NCBI GenBank assembly: GCA_965230265.1 | Contig: OZ245999.1 | Coordinates: forward strand, 3,286,001-3,350,000 | Direction of reading: 5' to 3' | DNA from: JAJFKX01 sp965230265 | GTDB lineage: Bacteria; Pseudomonadota; Gammaproteobacteria; Xanthomonadales; Wenzhouxiangellaceae | Length of the DNA: 64,000 nt | Shown: one piece after another, positions 34,860 through 43,570 of the stretch | Numbering within the stretch: the first letter of the stretch is position 1 | Layout: every line of letters starts with the position of its first letter | The notes under the pieces: generated by a model | The model's database searches: none | Told to the model about the DNA's origin: nothing | What the model saw: the letters and a program-made list of their open reading frames with translations, nothing else | Program-made: the position numbers and the translations under genes

Positions 34860-34986
34860 TAAGGCGTCAAAAGGTGCACAGATTATATATAGACCTATAA
34901 GAAGAGTTCAAAACACCTCTTGAATTTGTTTGTTATTCCCAGTGTTTATCAATAAGCAATAAAAGCTGGTTAATAATAAAGATAAA

Positions 34987-35033
34987 GCGGGTTTAGCCAT
35001 TGTTTAAATAATAAAACTATAGAGTAAACCCGC
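34987..35033. repeat. Inverted repeat downstream of the beta-barrel gene
   Basis: GCGGGTTTA and TAAACCCGC are separated by 29 bases. They lie 41 bases past the end of the minus-strand barrel gene. The long loop and lack of a T-run argue against a simple terminator. Confidence 0.35.
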
Positions 35034-35073
35034 CAAGACATGCTTTAGTAGCGTTTACAAACAAGAGCTGCTC

Positions 35074-36024
35074 TTAGAAATGGATGACTAAATCATTGTA
35101 AACCCGCCAACCTAGAATACTGTCATCATCATTTGTAAAAGGCAGCTCTCCAGCAGCACCAACAATTATATGATCAGTAAAGCGGTATCTAAAGCCAATA
35201 GCACCGGTAACTGTAGTGTCTCGGTTTGAGCTGCCAAAATTAACCAGATCGACACCGTCTAAATTAGCTAGAGCCCCTTCAGTTAAGCGGGTTCCTCTGT
35301 CTATAGGTACAAAAGCATTTAACTCAACCAAAGGGAAAAACCGATCGAAAAGCTCATAATTAGCGTGTGTGGAAATATGAAAAATAGATGTATCGACACC
35401 ATCCAATGCAAGGTTAAATCCGGCATTGGCCTGTAAGTGTAAACCGTTGCTATAATTTTTAGCAGCGCTTAAAAACACATCCAAGAAACCATCGCCATCA
35501 CCTTGTAGTTCAAGGCCTGCAGGGTCGATGTCTTCAAAAGGCACTTCATACTCTACACCAATGCTTAAAATATCCTGGTTGGTTTTATCATGAAGCAATG
35601 CATACTTTAGCCCCGCAGAAATATTAGCAAACCCTTCAGTGTCAGGTAAAACAGCATCAAAATTAGCATCGACATAACCATCTTTGGTTGCGATAAAACC
35701 CAGGCGTTCAGTTAAAGCAATCCTTATTTCAGCTGCCAATACACTAATTTGACCACCACCTGTTACAAACTCACTGGGTATGGAGTTATAAAGATAAATA
35801 GGTCTAATTTCTGTGGTGATATAAGGTGTTTCATTAAACAGAGGGTTGGATACTGGAGGAACATAATAGTTATTATCAGTATTTGTAAAAGAACCTTTAA
35901 GGTCGAAAGCCTGGGATGTGCTCCCAAGACATAGCGCTATAAAAAAAACAACGTTTGTGACTATACAATGAGATGCTTTCAATAACTTTTGAAAGCCAGG
36001 CAGACAATGCATATGAGTATTCAT
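35074..36024 (-). CDS. Outer-membrane beta-barrel protein, unknown function
   Basis: This 316-residue protein has a signal peptide (FFIALCLGSTSQAF) and alternating amphipathic strands throughout, for example AEIRIALTERLGFIATKDGYV, FANISAGLKYAL and NAGFNLALDG. It ends DDSILGWRVYNDLVIHF with a C-terminal Phe, the usual outer-membrane insertion signal. AAGGAAAAGGA precedes the ATG. I expect a barrel of roughly a dozen strands, but cargo or role is unknown. It is divergent from the lipoprotein-pilin gene across a gap of over 450 bases. Confidence 0.72.
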   Translation of the reverse strand: MNTHMHCLPGFQKLLKASHCIVTNVVFFIALCLGSTSQAFDLKGSFTNTDNNYYVPPVSNPLFNETPYITTEIRPIYLYNSIPSEFVTGGGQISVLAAEIRIALTERLGFIATKDGYVDANFDAVLPDTEGFANISAGLKYALLHDKTNQDILSIGVEYEVPFEDIDPAGLELQGDGDGFLDVFLSAAKNYSNGLHLQANAGFNLALDGVDTSIFHISTHANYELFDRFFPLVELNAFVPIDRGTRLTEGALANLDGVDLVNFGSSNRDTTVTGAIGFRYRFTDHIIVGAAGELPFTNDDDSILGWRVYNDLVIHF

Positions 36025-36490
36025 TTCCTTTTCCTTACCAGTTAAAAGATGGCCACGGCTATGAGAAAACCAAAGTAAAAAATGGGTTTCTATATAGCTT
36101 TAGGTATTTTTTAAAAAGTTTGCAGTGGCTGTTATTCGGGATGATTAAACGTATGACCACCACTGCATTAGTAGGATATTTGTGATTGCATATCTGGATA
36201 TTGATTTAAATCAAAATAAGGCCTCAGATTTATGGTCGTTTACTATCACGTTTATTGAAAAAAGATAAATAAGTTTTACAATAAACAAGTTATATTACTT
36301 GTTGTGATTTGTTGTTGAGATGCCGTTGCAATTTCGCTAACTGATTTAAGGTGGAGGCATTTATCGACTGCTTGCTTATGGGAAGATGATACTTGAACAA
36401 GGGATTATCGCTTTTAGCTATGATGCAATAGGGTAAAATGCCTAGCATAGATAATCCGTATATTCGGGAACAGATTAAGGAATACATCAG
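36025..36490. other. Divergent intergenic region with a short inverted repeat
   Basis: No gene is convincing in these 466 bases; short frames on both strands lack ribosome sites. An inverted repeat AACAAGT-TATATT-ACTTGTT at 36284-36303 lies about 190 bases before the lipoprotein-pilin gene and could be an operator. Confidence 0.35.
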
Positions 36491-38677
36491 ATGATTAAAT
36501 CAATAATTCGCAAAGCCGGGCCATTCCTCGGTGGAGCGTTGTTATGTGCATGCGAAAGCGGCGATTCTGGAATATCAAACAAAACCGCATCGTTGGATTA
36601 TCTGAATAATCGTGCGAGTTACACAGTACCGTATCAGGCCAGCCTGCTTCAAAACCTGCCTGAACAATCGATTGCTTATGCGCGCATTCCAGAACTGCGT
36701 GGACTGGTGTTTGGATCACAGGGCAGCGCACTGCAACCGGCAGCGGCACATGATGCTATTCAACAGCAATGGGGTTTAATTATTGGTGGCCTACAGGAAA
36801 ACGTACTGGCAAAAATCGATAACCCGGGTATTCGCGGACTGATTGATCTATTGGTCAGCAAACAGCAGGCACCCATTGAAATGGCATTAATACCAGGTAA
36901 AGCAGGTGTCATTACCCCAGAACTGTTAATCAGTACACAGATAGATTACGACTCCGTACAGGCATTAACAGCGTTGCTAGAACAAGCCGTTGGTTTGAGC
37001 AATGATCAGCTATCACTGACATCTGCACCGGATACACAAGGCCAGTTTGCGCTGGCGGCTGGCGAAAAAGTAGGCCTCAACGGTTATTTTGACCCGGCCA
37101 GCAAAAACTTAATGCTGCATGCAGGAATACAAGTTGACCGTAAAGTCACGGATGCATTGCTCGATGAAAACCGGCAAACACGCAAAGATGTTTATGATTT
37201 TGAGCGCAGCATTGATGCCGCAGGAAAGGGCTTTGCCATTTGGGTGGATACACAGATTCTATGGCAACAGTTTTCTTCTTTAATGCCTGTCTCCCAGCGT
37301 CAGGCGCTTGAGAAGCTGGGCTTGCATGAAATTGCATTTGCCTACGCAGGTAACCCATCCAAAGAGGGTCATCGCAGTTTGACGATGCTGTTGCAGCATA
37401 GCAATCCGAGTGAAAACCCGCTCAAGATCAGCACTCCAGATCAGGCCAGAGACGCAAAAGTCAGTTTACCTGTGGAATTGGCGGCCACTTTGCCATTGCC
37501 TAACCGTGAACAGATCGAACAAATCATGGCTCTGGTTGCAGCTGTGTCTGGCGATGACAGTATGACCCAAGCCTATCAGCAGGCAGTCGCTTCAATCCGG
37601 GAAGCGCATGGGGTTGATCTGGAACGTGCACTGGGTGCATTTGGTCCGGGTGGTGTGCTGGTCAACGATCGTGCGGGTTTATGGGCAGCTGTTCCCATTC
37701 AAGATCAGTCCGCTTTTGATGATTTAATAACATGGACCAGTGAATACCTGGGTGCTGAGCTGAAGGCTCAAACCGTTGATGGAGTCGAGTATTCACACTA
37801 TGAGTTCCCAAACCTGACAAAAATGGCGTTAAGTCTTACTGAAGATATGAGCACCGATGAGCAAGATCAGGTGGCCTGGTTGTTTGCTCTATTGGAAGCC
37901 AACAACTTTCATTTTTACTGGCATAAAGAACAATCAAACTTGATCCTGGGCCTGGTACCTCAAACCCTGTTAGCACGTCAGAGGTATTTATCAAACAGCA
38001 CAGTGAATGATTGGCTGCAGGCACATGAGATCAATTGGCAGGGCGGGTTGTTATCATTATTGGTGGAATCGGAAGGTTTACCTCGGCGTATCTACCGCTT
38101 GCAATTAAGCAGCCTGCAAAGACTCAGCAGTATAGCGGGTGTTGATGCCAATTTATTTTCTATGCCATTGGCTGAGGATTTGCAGTTGCCAGAACAAGGG
38201 CGCCTGGGTTTACAGTTCAGCATCACAGCAGAACAAATGCGGTTCCAGTTGGATTATGAAGAATCGTTGGCCGATTATTTGTTCGGTACCAATGCAGTAG
38301 CTGCTGTTGCAGTATTGGGTATTGTGACAGCCATTGCTGTACCTGCTTACCAAGACTATTCGGTGCGTGCACAGGCTGCTGAAGCGTTAATAGCGACAGG
38401 GCCATTAAAGCTGGCATTATCTGAGTTTTATCTTACACATGGTCGTTTCCCTGATGAGCTGGAAGCTGAGGAATATTATCAAGAGCTGCCTAATGCAACG
38501 GCATGGTTTGATGCTGAGCAGCAGCTCATTGAAATTTTATTTGATGACGATGCAGGTGATTTGGCTTGGGAAAGCTTATGGATTAGACCAGACATTCAAG
38601 ATGGTTCGATAACGGGTTGGCAGTGTCTGAACCAAAACCTTTCTGCATCTAAAGTCCCGCAGATTTGTCGGGAGTAA
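36491..38677 (+). CDS. Lipoprotein-like protein fused to a type IV pilin-like C-terminal domain
   Basis: This 728-residue protein starts with a signal-like segment ending at LCAC, a possible lipobox. The first roughly 590 residues are a large alpha/beta region of the DUF3352 kind (repeated LP-rich strands, AALGAFGPGGVLV-type turns). At about 605-625 comes AVAVLGIVTAIAVPAYQDYS, almost the N-terminal helix of a type IV pilin but without the prepilin FTLIE processing site. It is followed by RAQAAEALIATGPLKLALSEF and a C-terminal Cys pair (WQC...PQIC) as in pilin D-regions. A pilin displayed at the end of a big exported domain is unusual. The tail-tube-like gene follows after 47 bases. Confidence 0.65.
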   Translation: MIKSIIRKAGPFLGGALLCACESGDSGISNKTASLDYLNNRASYTVPYQASLLQNLPEQSIAYARIPELRGLVFGSQGSALQPAAAHDAIQQQWGLIIGGLQENVLAKIDNPGIRGLIDLLVSKQQAPIEMALIPGKAGVITPELLISTQIDYDSVQALTALLEQAVGLSNDQLSLTSAPDTQGQFALAAGEKVGLNGYFDPASKNLMLHAGIQVDRKVTDALLDENRQTRKDVYDFERSIDAAGKGFAIWVDTQILWQQFSSLMPVSQRQALEKLGLHEIAFAYAGNPSKEGHRSLTMLLQHSNPSENPLKISTPDQARDAKVSLPVELAATLPLPNREQIEQIMALVAAVSGDDSMTQAYQQAVASIREAHGVDLERALGAFGPGGVLVNDRAGLWAAVPIQDQSAFDDLITWTSEYLGAELKAQTVDGVEYSHYEFPNLTKMALSLTEDMSTDEQDQVAWLFALLEANNFHFYWHKEQSNLILGLVPQTLLARQRYLSNSTVNDWLQAHEINWQGGLLSLLVESEGLPRRIYRLQLSSLQRLSSIAGVDANLFSMPLAEDLQLPEQGRLGLQFSITAEQMRFQLDYEESLADYLFGTNAVAAVAVLGIVTAIAVPAYQDYSVRAQAAEALIATGPLKLALSEFYLTHGRFPDELEAEEYYQELPNATAWFDAEQQLIEILFDDDAGDLAWESLWIRPDIQDGSITGWQCLNQNLSASKVPQICRE

Positions 38678-38724
38678 AAAGAAAAGCATGTATTAAAATA
38701 AAGCATATTGACTTGGAGGTTATT

Positions 38725-39183
38725 ATGCAAAAGGATGGTTCAGTTCAATCTGGGGAGGCTTGGCCAATGCCACGATTTAATTTCGAGGTGAGCTGGGATA
38801 CCAATGTAATGTCTTTCCAGGGGGTTTCAGGTTTAGAGACAGAAACAGAGAAGGTTGAATATCGCCATGGTGGTTCTCCAGTTTTTTATCCTATAAAAAT
38901 GCCAGGGATTAAAACGCAGCAAAATATTATTATGAAGCGAGGTATTTCCCAGAACAACAATCAACTTTGGGACTGGTTTAATGAAATTAAAATGAATGTC
39001 ATTGAACGTAAAACAATCACCATCAAGTTGTTTGATGAAGCTGGAAAACTGGCGATGGAGTGGACACTAAACAATGCCTGGCCTGTCAAGGTCAGCGGTG
39101 TGGATCTGAAGTCGGAAGGCAATGAGATTGCCATTGAATCACTCGAGATTGCGTATGAGAAAATCAGTCTATCGAATAGATAG
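38725..39183 (+). CDS. Orphan phage tail tube-like protein (T4 gp19 family)
   Basis: This 152-residue protein matches the conserved tail-tube family of contractile phage tails and related injection systems (Pvc1/Afp1-like). Recognisable parts are FNFEVSWDTNVMSFQGVSGL, a short acidic stretch, YRHGGSPVFYPIKMPG, and a basic strand ending in NNAWPVKVSG. GGAGG lies eight bases before the ATG at 38725; the longer frame starting inside the previous gene is rejected. No sheath, baseplate, spike or AAA+ genes of an injection system are found nearby, so the protein stands alone. It is only 47 bases after the lipoprotein-pilin gene. Confidence 0.78.
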   Translation: MQKDGSVQSGEAWPMPRFNFEVSWDTNVMSFQGVSGLETETEKVEYRHGGSPVFYPIKMPGIKTQQNIIMKRGISQNNNQLWDWFNEIKMNVIERKTITIKLFDEAGKLAMEWTLNNAWPVKVSGVDLKSEGNEIAIESLEIAYEKISLSNR

Positions 39184-39222
39184 ACATTGCCTCAGGTAGC
39201 TCAACGAGTTAAGGGTATGGTA

Positions 39223-39429
39223 TTAGTAATGCGGCGGTATTTCATCGCCTGAGTGTATATCAGCGCCACCATCGATCAGACCGGAAACCCGGTCCACCAA
39301 ATATTGATAACCACTGCGTAACTCATCGATTTCTTTTCGTTGAGTCACAATCACATCATTTAAATCCATCAATAGTTTTTCCTGAAAGGTCAGTCTGGTT
39401 TCCAGGTCTTCAAAACGCTCAACGCTCAT
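39223..39429 (-). CDS. slyX: SlyX family protein
   Basis: A 68-residue coiled-coil protein (RFEDLETRLTFQEKLLMDLND) ending in the family's typical PPHY. SlyX is widespread in proteobacteria but its function is poorly defined. The ATG at 39429 is preferred to one at 39447. It converges with the tail-tube-like gene across about 40 bases. Confidence 0.88.
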   Translation of the reverse strand: MSVERFEDLETRLTFQEKLLMDLNDVIVTQRKEIDELRSGYQYLVDRVSGLIDGGADIHSGDEIPPHY

Positions 39430-39753
39430 ATGCAGATACCTACGCACTGTTCAGAGCACTATTGTATAAGACCGTCACAGATAAATGTTGAATATAGGTC
39501 GGCAGTGTCGCCTAAATCAGAACAAGATAAAAACAACGATAAAGCCAAAATGACAAACAGGTTTGCTGGAAGCAAGCAATGCCTTAAAAATGCTTGGCCT
39601 TAATTGCTTTGATCGTTGGTTCAGGGCTCAGAGAATAACCGGACTCTGCGTTTATCTAAAGACACCCACGATCATTGTAAACAGGGGATATCCAAGCAAG
39701 TCCAGAGATAACAAAACAGGTAACGGCATATTAATAATAAAAAGGAGACGACC
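39430..39753. other. Intergenic stretch with a short hairpin
   Basis: These 324 bases between slyX and the M64-like gene contain CAAGCA / TGCTTG arms (39573-39596). The long frame overlapping the start of the next gene lacks a ribosome site and any recognisable content. Confidence 0.4.
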
Positions 39754-40788
39754 ATGAGAAAACCAATAAAACTTTTATTTATTGCAGCGCTGGCCATTAT
39801 GGCTACCGCGTGCAAAACCGATATTCAAATTGTGCATGACCCTTTGGTAGCAACCAGCGGTGATGAAATTACTTTTACTGCAGAAGCAATTACCAACACC
39901 ACACCCAGTTCGATGACCATCCAGTTGCTGGTTAATGCCATTTTGGTAAAAACCTGTAATTCCTCACCCTGTACATTCACGGGTGGTCCATACTCGACCA
40001 GAGAAGATGGTTTTGTTACCTATGCTGCCAATATTACCGCCGAATATAACGTCATGGGTAGAACCTATACTCAAACCGATGTCGATGGTTATTACTGGAC
40101 GGGTATTACCGATACCAGCTATGACTGGAATGGCTCAGATGTTTTATATGGTCGTTATCATGGTGTTACTGCCGATCATGAAGATTTGGTTTTCCATATG
40201 GCCGAAGACTACGACGATAACGGCGAGGATTTCGAAGATTTTGTCGATGACGCCACCGATAAGGTTAATGATATTTACGGTGAACAAGATGTCATAGAGA
40301 TCAATCTAGATAAATTCAACTTCTGGGTTTATAAGAAAGAAGGTGAAGCCAGCGGCTGTGGCACTGTACACAGCGATACCTCAACAGATATCCCCTGGCG
40401 TGATGATGATGCGGTATTACATACCACCAGTTTCCAAGATTGTACTAACGCCGGTCTATCGCATTTTAGTGCAGAAGGTTTTAACACCAAGGCGTTTTTG
40501 CATGAATCTGGCCACGCAGTATTTGGTTTGGGTGATGAATATGACGGCCCAACCAATTACACCATCGTGCAATCGCCCGAGCCGAATATTTTCGATACGG
40601 AAACCGAGTGCCGCAACGAGCAGACAGCCAATAGCCGTGACCCTGATGAGTGCTACGAATTTACCACCCGTCAAGGCGGCTGGTGGAGTATTCACCAAGG
40701 GACGACAGTAATGACCACAGGCAATGTGGGTAACCCCTGGTTTACCGAAGCTCGCGAACGCGTGCTGTGGTATTTCGACAATCTATAA
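39754..40788 (+). CDS. M64-like metallopeptidase lipoprotein
   Basis: This 344-residue protein has a lipoprotein-type signal ending MATAC. The catalytic motif HESGHAVFGLGDEYDG fits the HExGHxxxGLxDEY pattern of peptidase family M64 (IgA peptidase-like) and related metzincins. A beta-rich domain of about 120 residues precedes it (MTIQLLVNAILV), with a Cys pair (TCNSSPCTF). The enzyme should be zinc dependent and attached to a membrane, facing the periplasm or exterior. AAGGAG precedes the ATG. The next gene, 32 bases away, may encode a partner. Confidence 0.8.
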   Translation: MRKPIKLLFIAALAIMATACKTDIQIVHDPLVATSGDEITFTAEAITNTTPSSMTIQLLVNAILVKTCNSSPCTFTGGPYSTREDGFVTYAANITAEYNVMGRTYTQTDVDGYYWTGITDTSYDWNGSDVLYGRYHGVTADHEDLVFHMAEDYDDNGEDFEDFVDDATDKVNDIYGEQDVIEINLDKFNFWVYKKEGEASGCGTVHSDTSTDIPWRDDDAVLHTTSFQDCTNAGLSHFSAEGFNTKAFLHESGHAVFGLGDEYDGPTNYTIVQSPEPNIFDTETECRNEQTANSRDPDECYEFTTRQGGWWSIHQGTTVMTTGNVGNPWFTEARERVLWYFDNL

Positions 40789-40820
40789 ATTGGGAACAAT
40801 AATAATCAAAGGATTTAATT

Positions 40821-41585
40821 ATGAAAATTAAAGCAATAATCAGTTTTTCCCTTTGCCTATTGCTCAGTTATGCGTGGGCACAGGATTCAGATGAGTCGGT
40901 GTTATTGATCAATATGGCTTACGATAATGGCCGCTGGTACGCGGAACCAGCAAAAGTACTGCCTTGTCCTGGGCCCAGCAAACCAGACAGTTTGTCTGAG
41001 AACCGTAGTATGTATCAGCTCAGCTCGCGCGACGGCAAAGTACTATACCGCCGCTTTATTACGGACCCTCGCATTATTTTGGTTGAAGATCCCAAAGAGC
41101 CGGTTGAAATAGCGGATAAGGCCCGTTTTACCTTGCGTATCCCATTGGGTGGGGAAGGTAAAAGAGCGGTCAGGCTTGATGAGGCGTATGTTTTTGAGTT
41201 TTATCAGCAAGGACGTGACCCTGGTAAAGCTGCAGCTTCTGTAGAGGTAGCCGAGCTTGTTCAGAACTTTGCTAAAAGCCGAAGTGCCGGAGAGCCGGCA
41301 CCATGCCAAATTAAAACCCCGGATTTAAGCAAACTGCCGCCATTAAAAGCTGGTAACAGTGATGCTCTTTCTGCTGACTCAGCGGCAAAGTTAATTGCTT
41401 CTGATCGTGGTTTGTTAATACGGCAGGGTGTAGAGATGGATATTCGCCCCGATGAGTTGCGTGAGCTGGTTTATAAAAACCGCAAGAGCTGGCCTGAGTT
41501 CAATATACGGGAAAAACAAGTCAGTCAGTTCCTTGAAGAGTATGAGGCTCAGTACAGCAGAGCGAATAGCAAACGCGCTAACTAA
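40821..41585 (+). CDS. Secreted protein of unknown function next to the M64-like peptidase
   Basis: This 254-residue protein has a signal peptide (SFSLCLLLSYAWA), a beta-rich N-terminal half with strands such as ARFTLRIPLGG, and a helical C-terminal half rich in Glu, Arg and Lys (SQFLEEYEAQYSRANSK). No family is recognised. It shares a transcript with the peptidase by spacing and is closed by a strong terminator. A regulatory or substrate-binding role for the peptidase is a guess from position only. Confidence 0.65.
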   Translation: MKIKAIISFSLCLLLSYAWAQDSDESVLLINMAYDNGRWYAEPAKVLPCPGPSKPDSLSENRSMYQLSSRDGKVLYRRFITDPRIILVEDPKEPVEIADKARFTLRIPLGGEGKRAVRLDEAYVFEFYQQGRDPGKAAASVEVAELVQNFAKSRSAGEPAPCQIKTPDLSKLPPLKAGNSDALSADSAAKLIASDRGLLIRQGVEMDIRPDELRELVYKNRKSWPEFNIREKQVSQFLEEYEAQYSRANSKRAN

Positions 41586-41615
41586 TCTGGGTTTATGCGT
41601 TTTATCAATCATCAT

Positions 41616-41644
41616 ACCCCGTCATTGCAATGGCGGGGTTTTTT
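41616..41644 (+). terminator. Strong intrinsic terminator directly before a HupE-like gene
   Basis: A ten-pair stem (one G-U) from ACCCCGTCAT to ATGGCGGGGT with a four-base loop, followed by six Ts (41639-41644). It ends two bases before the next gene's ATG at 41646, so that gene's mRNA must come from a promoter inside or before the hairpin, or by read-through. Confidence 0.9.
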
Positions 41645-41645
41645 G

Positions 41646-42773
41646 ATGCCCAGGTTAGCTATCTGGGCTATATTCTCGCTGGTTATGCTCTGCACCGGTA
41701 ACCTTAGTGCACATATTGCCGGTGCAACCTACACCAGTGCATGGGTGGCGGAGACGGGGGTCAAATTGGTCTATGTGACACCTGCAGACAATCTGGCGGA
41801 GCTGTATAAAAGTCAAAATAACGGCATCATTATCGAGCCACCGCAGGCATATTTGGATGACATCATTAACGGTTACCGTGTGACCAATAATCATCAGCAG
41901 TGTGATCCAGAGCTGGTGAGTCATGAGGCTTTGGCACAGGTGCCTTCCTATCAATATGTCATCGTATTTAACTGCGATAAGGTACCGGAAGATATCCATA
42001 TTGGTTATCAATTATTTATTGATTTATCCGAGTCTCATGAAAACTTTATTGATGTGCATGTCGCTTCGGAAAAGCTGGATCTGGTGCTGTCACAACACCA
42101 GCCTAAGATTCATATTCCAGTCAATAGGCTATTACAGCGCAGTGAGCAATTATTGGCAGAAAAATTCCCCGTCGATGATTATATCGACCCTGGTGTGGGT
42201 CGTTTTTTGGGCCTGGGTATTGAGCATATTCTGATCGGCATTGATCATGTATTGTTTGTTATTAGTTTATTATTGATTGCGATGCCACTACGCAGGCTGG
42301 CTTTGTTGATCACCAGCTTTACCATCGGTCACTCGATCACTTTAATTCTGGCAAGTTTCGATCATCTGTCCATTAATTTGCGGTTTGCAGAAAGCATTAT
42401 CGCTTTATCTATCGCGTATGTAGCAATAGACAATATTATTCGTTTATCCAGTCAAAACAGGCGGGCGCCAACAATCAACAATAGTCACGCCGGCAGTCGA
42501 TGGGCAATAGTGTTTGTGTTTGGTTTGATTCATGGGTTTGGTTTTTCATCAGTACTTCGGGGTCTGGGGCTGCCGGAAGATGGGCTGGTGTTGTCATTGT
42601 TGTTATTCAACGTTGGCATCGAAATCGGACAGCTGATGATTATTGCTGTGACTTTGCCTTTGGTATGGCTGATATGGAAAAAAATATCATACCGAGGTTT
42701 TTCAATACTGGCATCGTCGGCTATTGGCTTATTGGGATTGTATTGGTTTATTGAGCGAGCATTCAGTCAGTAG
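41646..42773 (+). CDS. HupE/UreJ-family membrane protein
   Basis: This 375-residue protein has a signal peptide (MLCTGNLSA), a soluble periplasmic domain of about 150 residues, and a C-terminal six- to seven-helix domain containing GRFLGLGIEHILIGIDHVLF, SFTIGHSITLILA and HGFGFSSVLRG. These His-containing helices are typical of HupE/UreJ_2 proteins, some of which carry nickel or other metals. No hydrogenase or urease gene is nearby, so the cargo is unknown. I start at ATG 41646 (after the hairpin) because an earlier in-frame ATG at 41595 would place the terminator stem inside the coding sequence. Confidence 0.82.
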   Translation: MPRLAIWAIFSLVMLCTGNLSAHIAGATYTSAWVAETGVKLVYVTPADNLAELYKSQNNGIIIEPPQAYLDDIINGYRVTNNHQQCDPELVSHEALAQVPSYQYVIVFNCDKVPEDIHIGYQLFIDLSESHENFIDVHVASEKLDLVLSQHQPKIHIPVNRLLQRSEQLLAEKFPVDDYIDPGVGRFLGLGIEHILIGIDHVLFVISLLLIAMPLRRLALLITSFTIGHSITLILASFDHLSINLRFAESIIALSIAYVAIDNIIRLSSQNRRAPTINNSHAGSRWAIVFVFGLIHGFGFSSVLRGLGLPEDGLVLSLLLFNVGIEIGQLMIIAVTLPLVWLIWKKISYRGFSILASSAIGLLGLYWFIERAFSQ

Positions 42774-42807
42774 ACAAAAAGTGCTCGCGAAAAACAGATT
42801 AAGTTTG

Positions 42808-42827
42808 TTATTCTATTCCTAGAATAA
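42808..42827. repeat. Palindrome between HupE-like and membrane-protein genes
   Basis: TTATTCTA and TAGAATAA flank TTCC. It lies 45 bases before the next start and could be an operator or a weak hairpin without a T-run. Confidence 0.35.
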
Positions 42828-42871
42828 TAAATACTGCTGATAAAAATATAAACCAATGATAAGAGGTGGTT

Positions 42872-43570
42872 ATGGATTTTTCTAAATTATTAGACCCTAT
42901 TGCAGGCTATTTGAACAGTCTTATAGATTTCTTAAGTTTTAGAGGGTTCTCAGACTTTACCCTGCTTGGTGAAATTAACACCACAGCGATGTCATTGTTT
43001 TTTGTCGGTTTGATTTTTGCTTTTATTATTTTGCGCACAGGCAACTTATCCATATTTGATCCTGGTTTTGGACCACGCCCGGAGACGGTTTCAGAATTGC
43101 CAGATCAAAAGAAAGTGGACACAAGCTCGCTGTTGGTATTTATACCTTTATGTGCAGCCGCTTCTATTTTATTTGAAGTCAGTGTATGGGTATATGGGTT
43201 ATTCAGTGACGCGACGTTTGGGGGGTTAAAAGATACGATTAATGCGATGCTGATTTGTGGCGGCATGCAATACCCTATCCAGGCTATCTCAAGTCGAATA
43301 AATTCGTTGGCGCGCCTGCTAGGCCCGCTTGGAGGCAAAGCAAGAATCTTTGGAGCTGTTTTGCAAATGACAATGGGTTTGGTTCTATTATGGTTAGTGG
43401 TGCACTTTGTATGGCTACTATCTGTGATTCACAATGTCCATTGGGGGCATGTGATAATACCCTTTTTAATTAATATGGTTTTGTTCCTGTTTTTATTATT
43501 TCCTTTGGGGCAGGCTATTTTATGGGTAAGAGAAGCCAGTGATAAAAAACCACAAGCAGAAAAAGGATAA
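42872..43570 (+). CDS. Multi-pass membrane protein of unknown function
   Basis: A 232-residue protein with about five membrane segments, for example SLFFVGLIFAFIILRTG, LLVFIPLCAAASILFEVSVW and VIIPFLINMVLFLFLLFPLG. No known family is recognised. AGAGG precedes the ATG at 42872. The following GNAT gene overlaps its last 32 bases, so the two are probably translated together. Confidence 0.75.
   Translation: MDFSKLLDPIAGYLNSLIDFLSFRGFSDFTLLGEINTTAMSLFFVGLIFAFIILRTGNLSIFDPGFGPRPETVSELPDQKKVDTSSLLVFIPLCAAASILFEVSVWVYGLFSDATFGGLKDTINAMLICGGMQYPIQAISSRINSLARLLGPLGGKARIFGAVLQMTMGLVLLWLVVHFVWLLSVIHNVHWGHVIIPFLINMVLFLFLLFPLGQAILWVREASDKKPQAEKG

Noticed and set aside
32500..34860. Possible integron cassette array
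   Set aside because: No attC-like inverted core sites found between the small genes and no integrase in the window.
35973..36185. Plus-strand frame opposite the beta-barrel gene's start
   Set aside because: It overlaps the signal-peptide region of a better-supported gene and has no start context.
36290..36487. Minus-strand frame of 65 codons in front of the lipoprotein-pilin gene
   Set aside because: No ribosome site, no recognisable content, and it lies in the promoter region of the next gene.
38725..39183. Prophage remnant
   Set aside because: Only a single tail-type gene is present, with no integrase, capsid, terminase or attachment repeats nearby.
39563..39757. Plus-strand frame of 64 codons before the M64-like gene
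   Set aside because: Basic, low-complexity sequence without a ribosome site; it overlaps the real gene's start.
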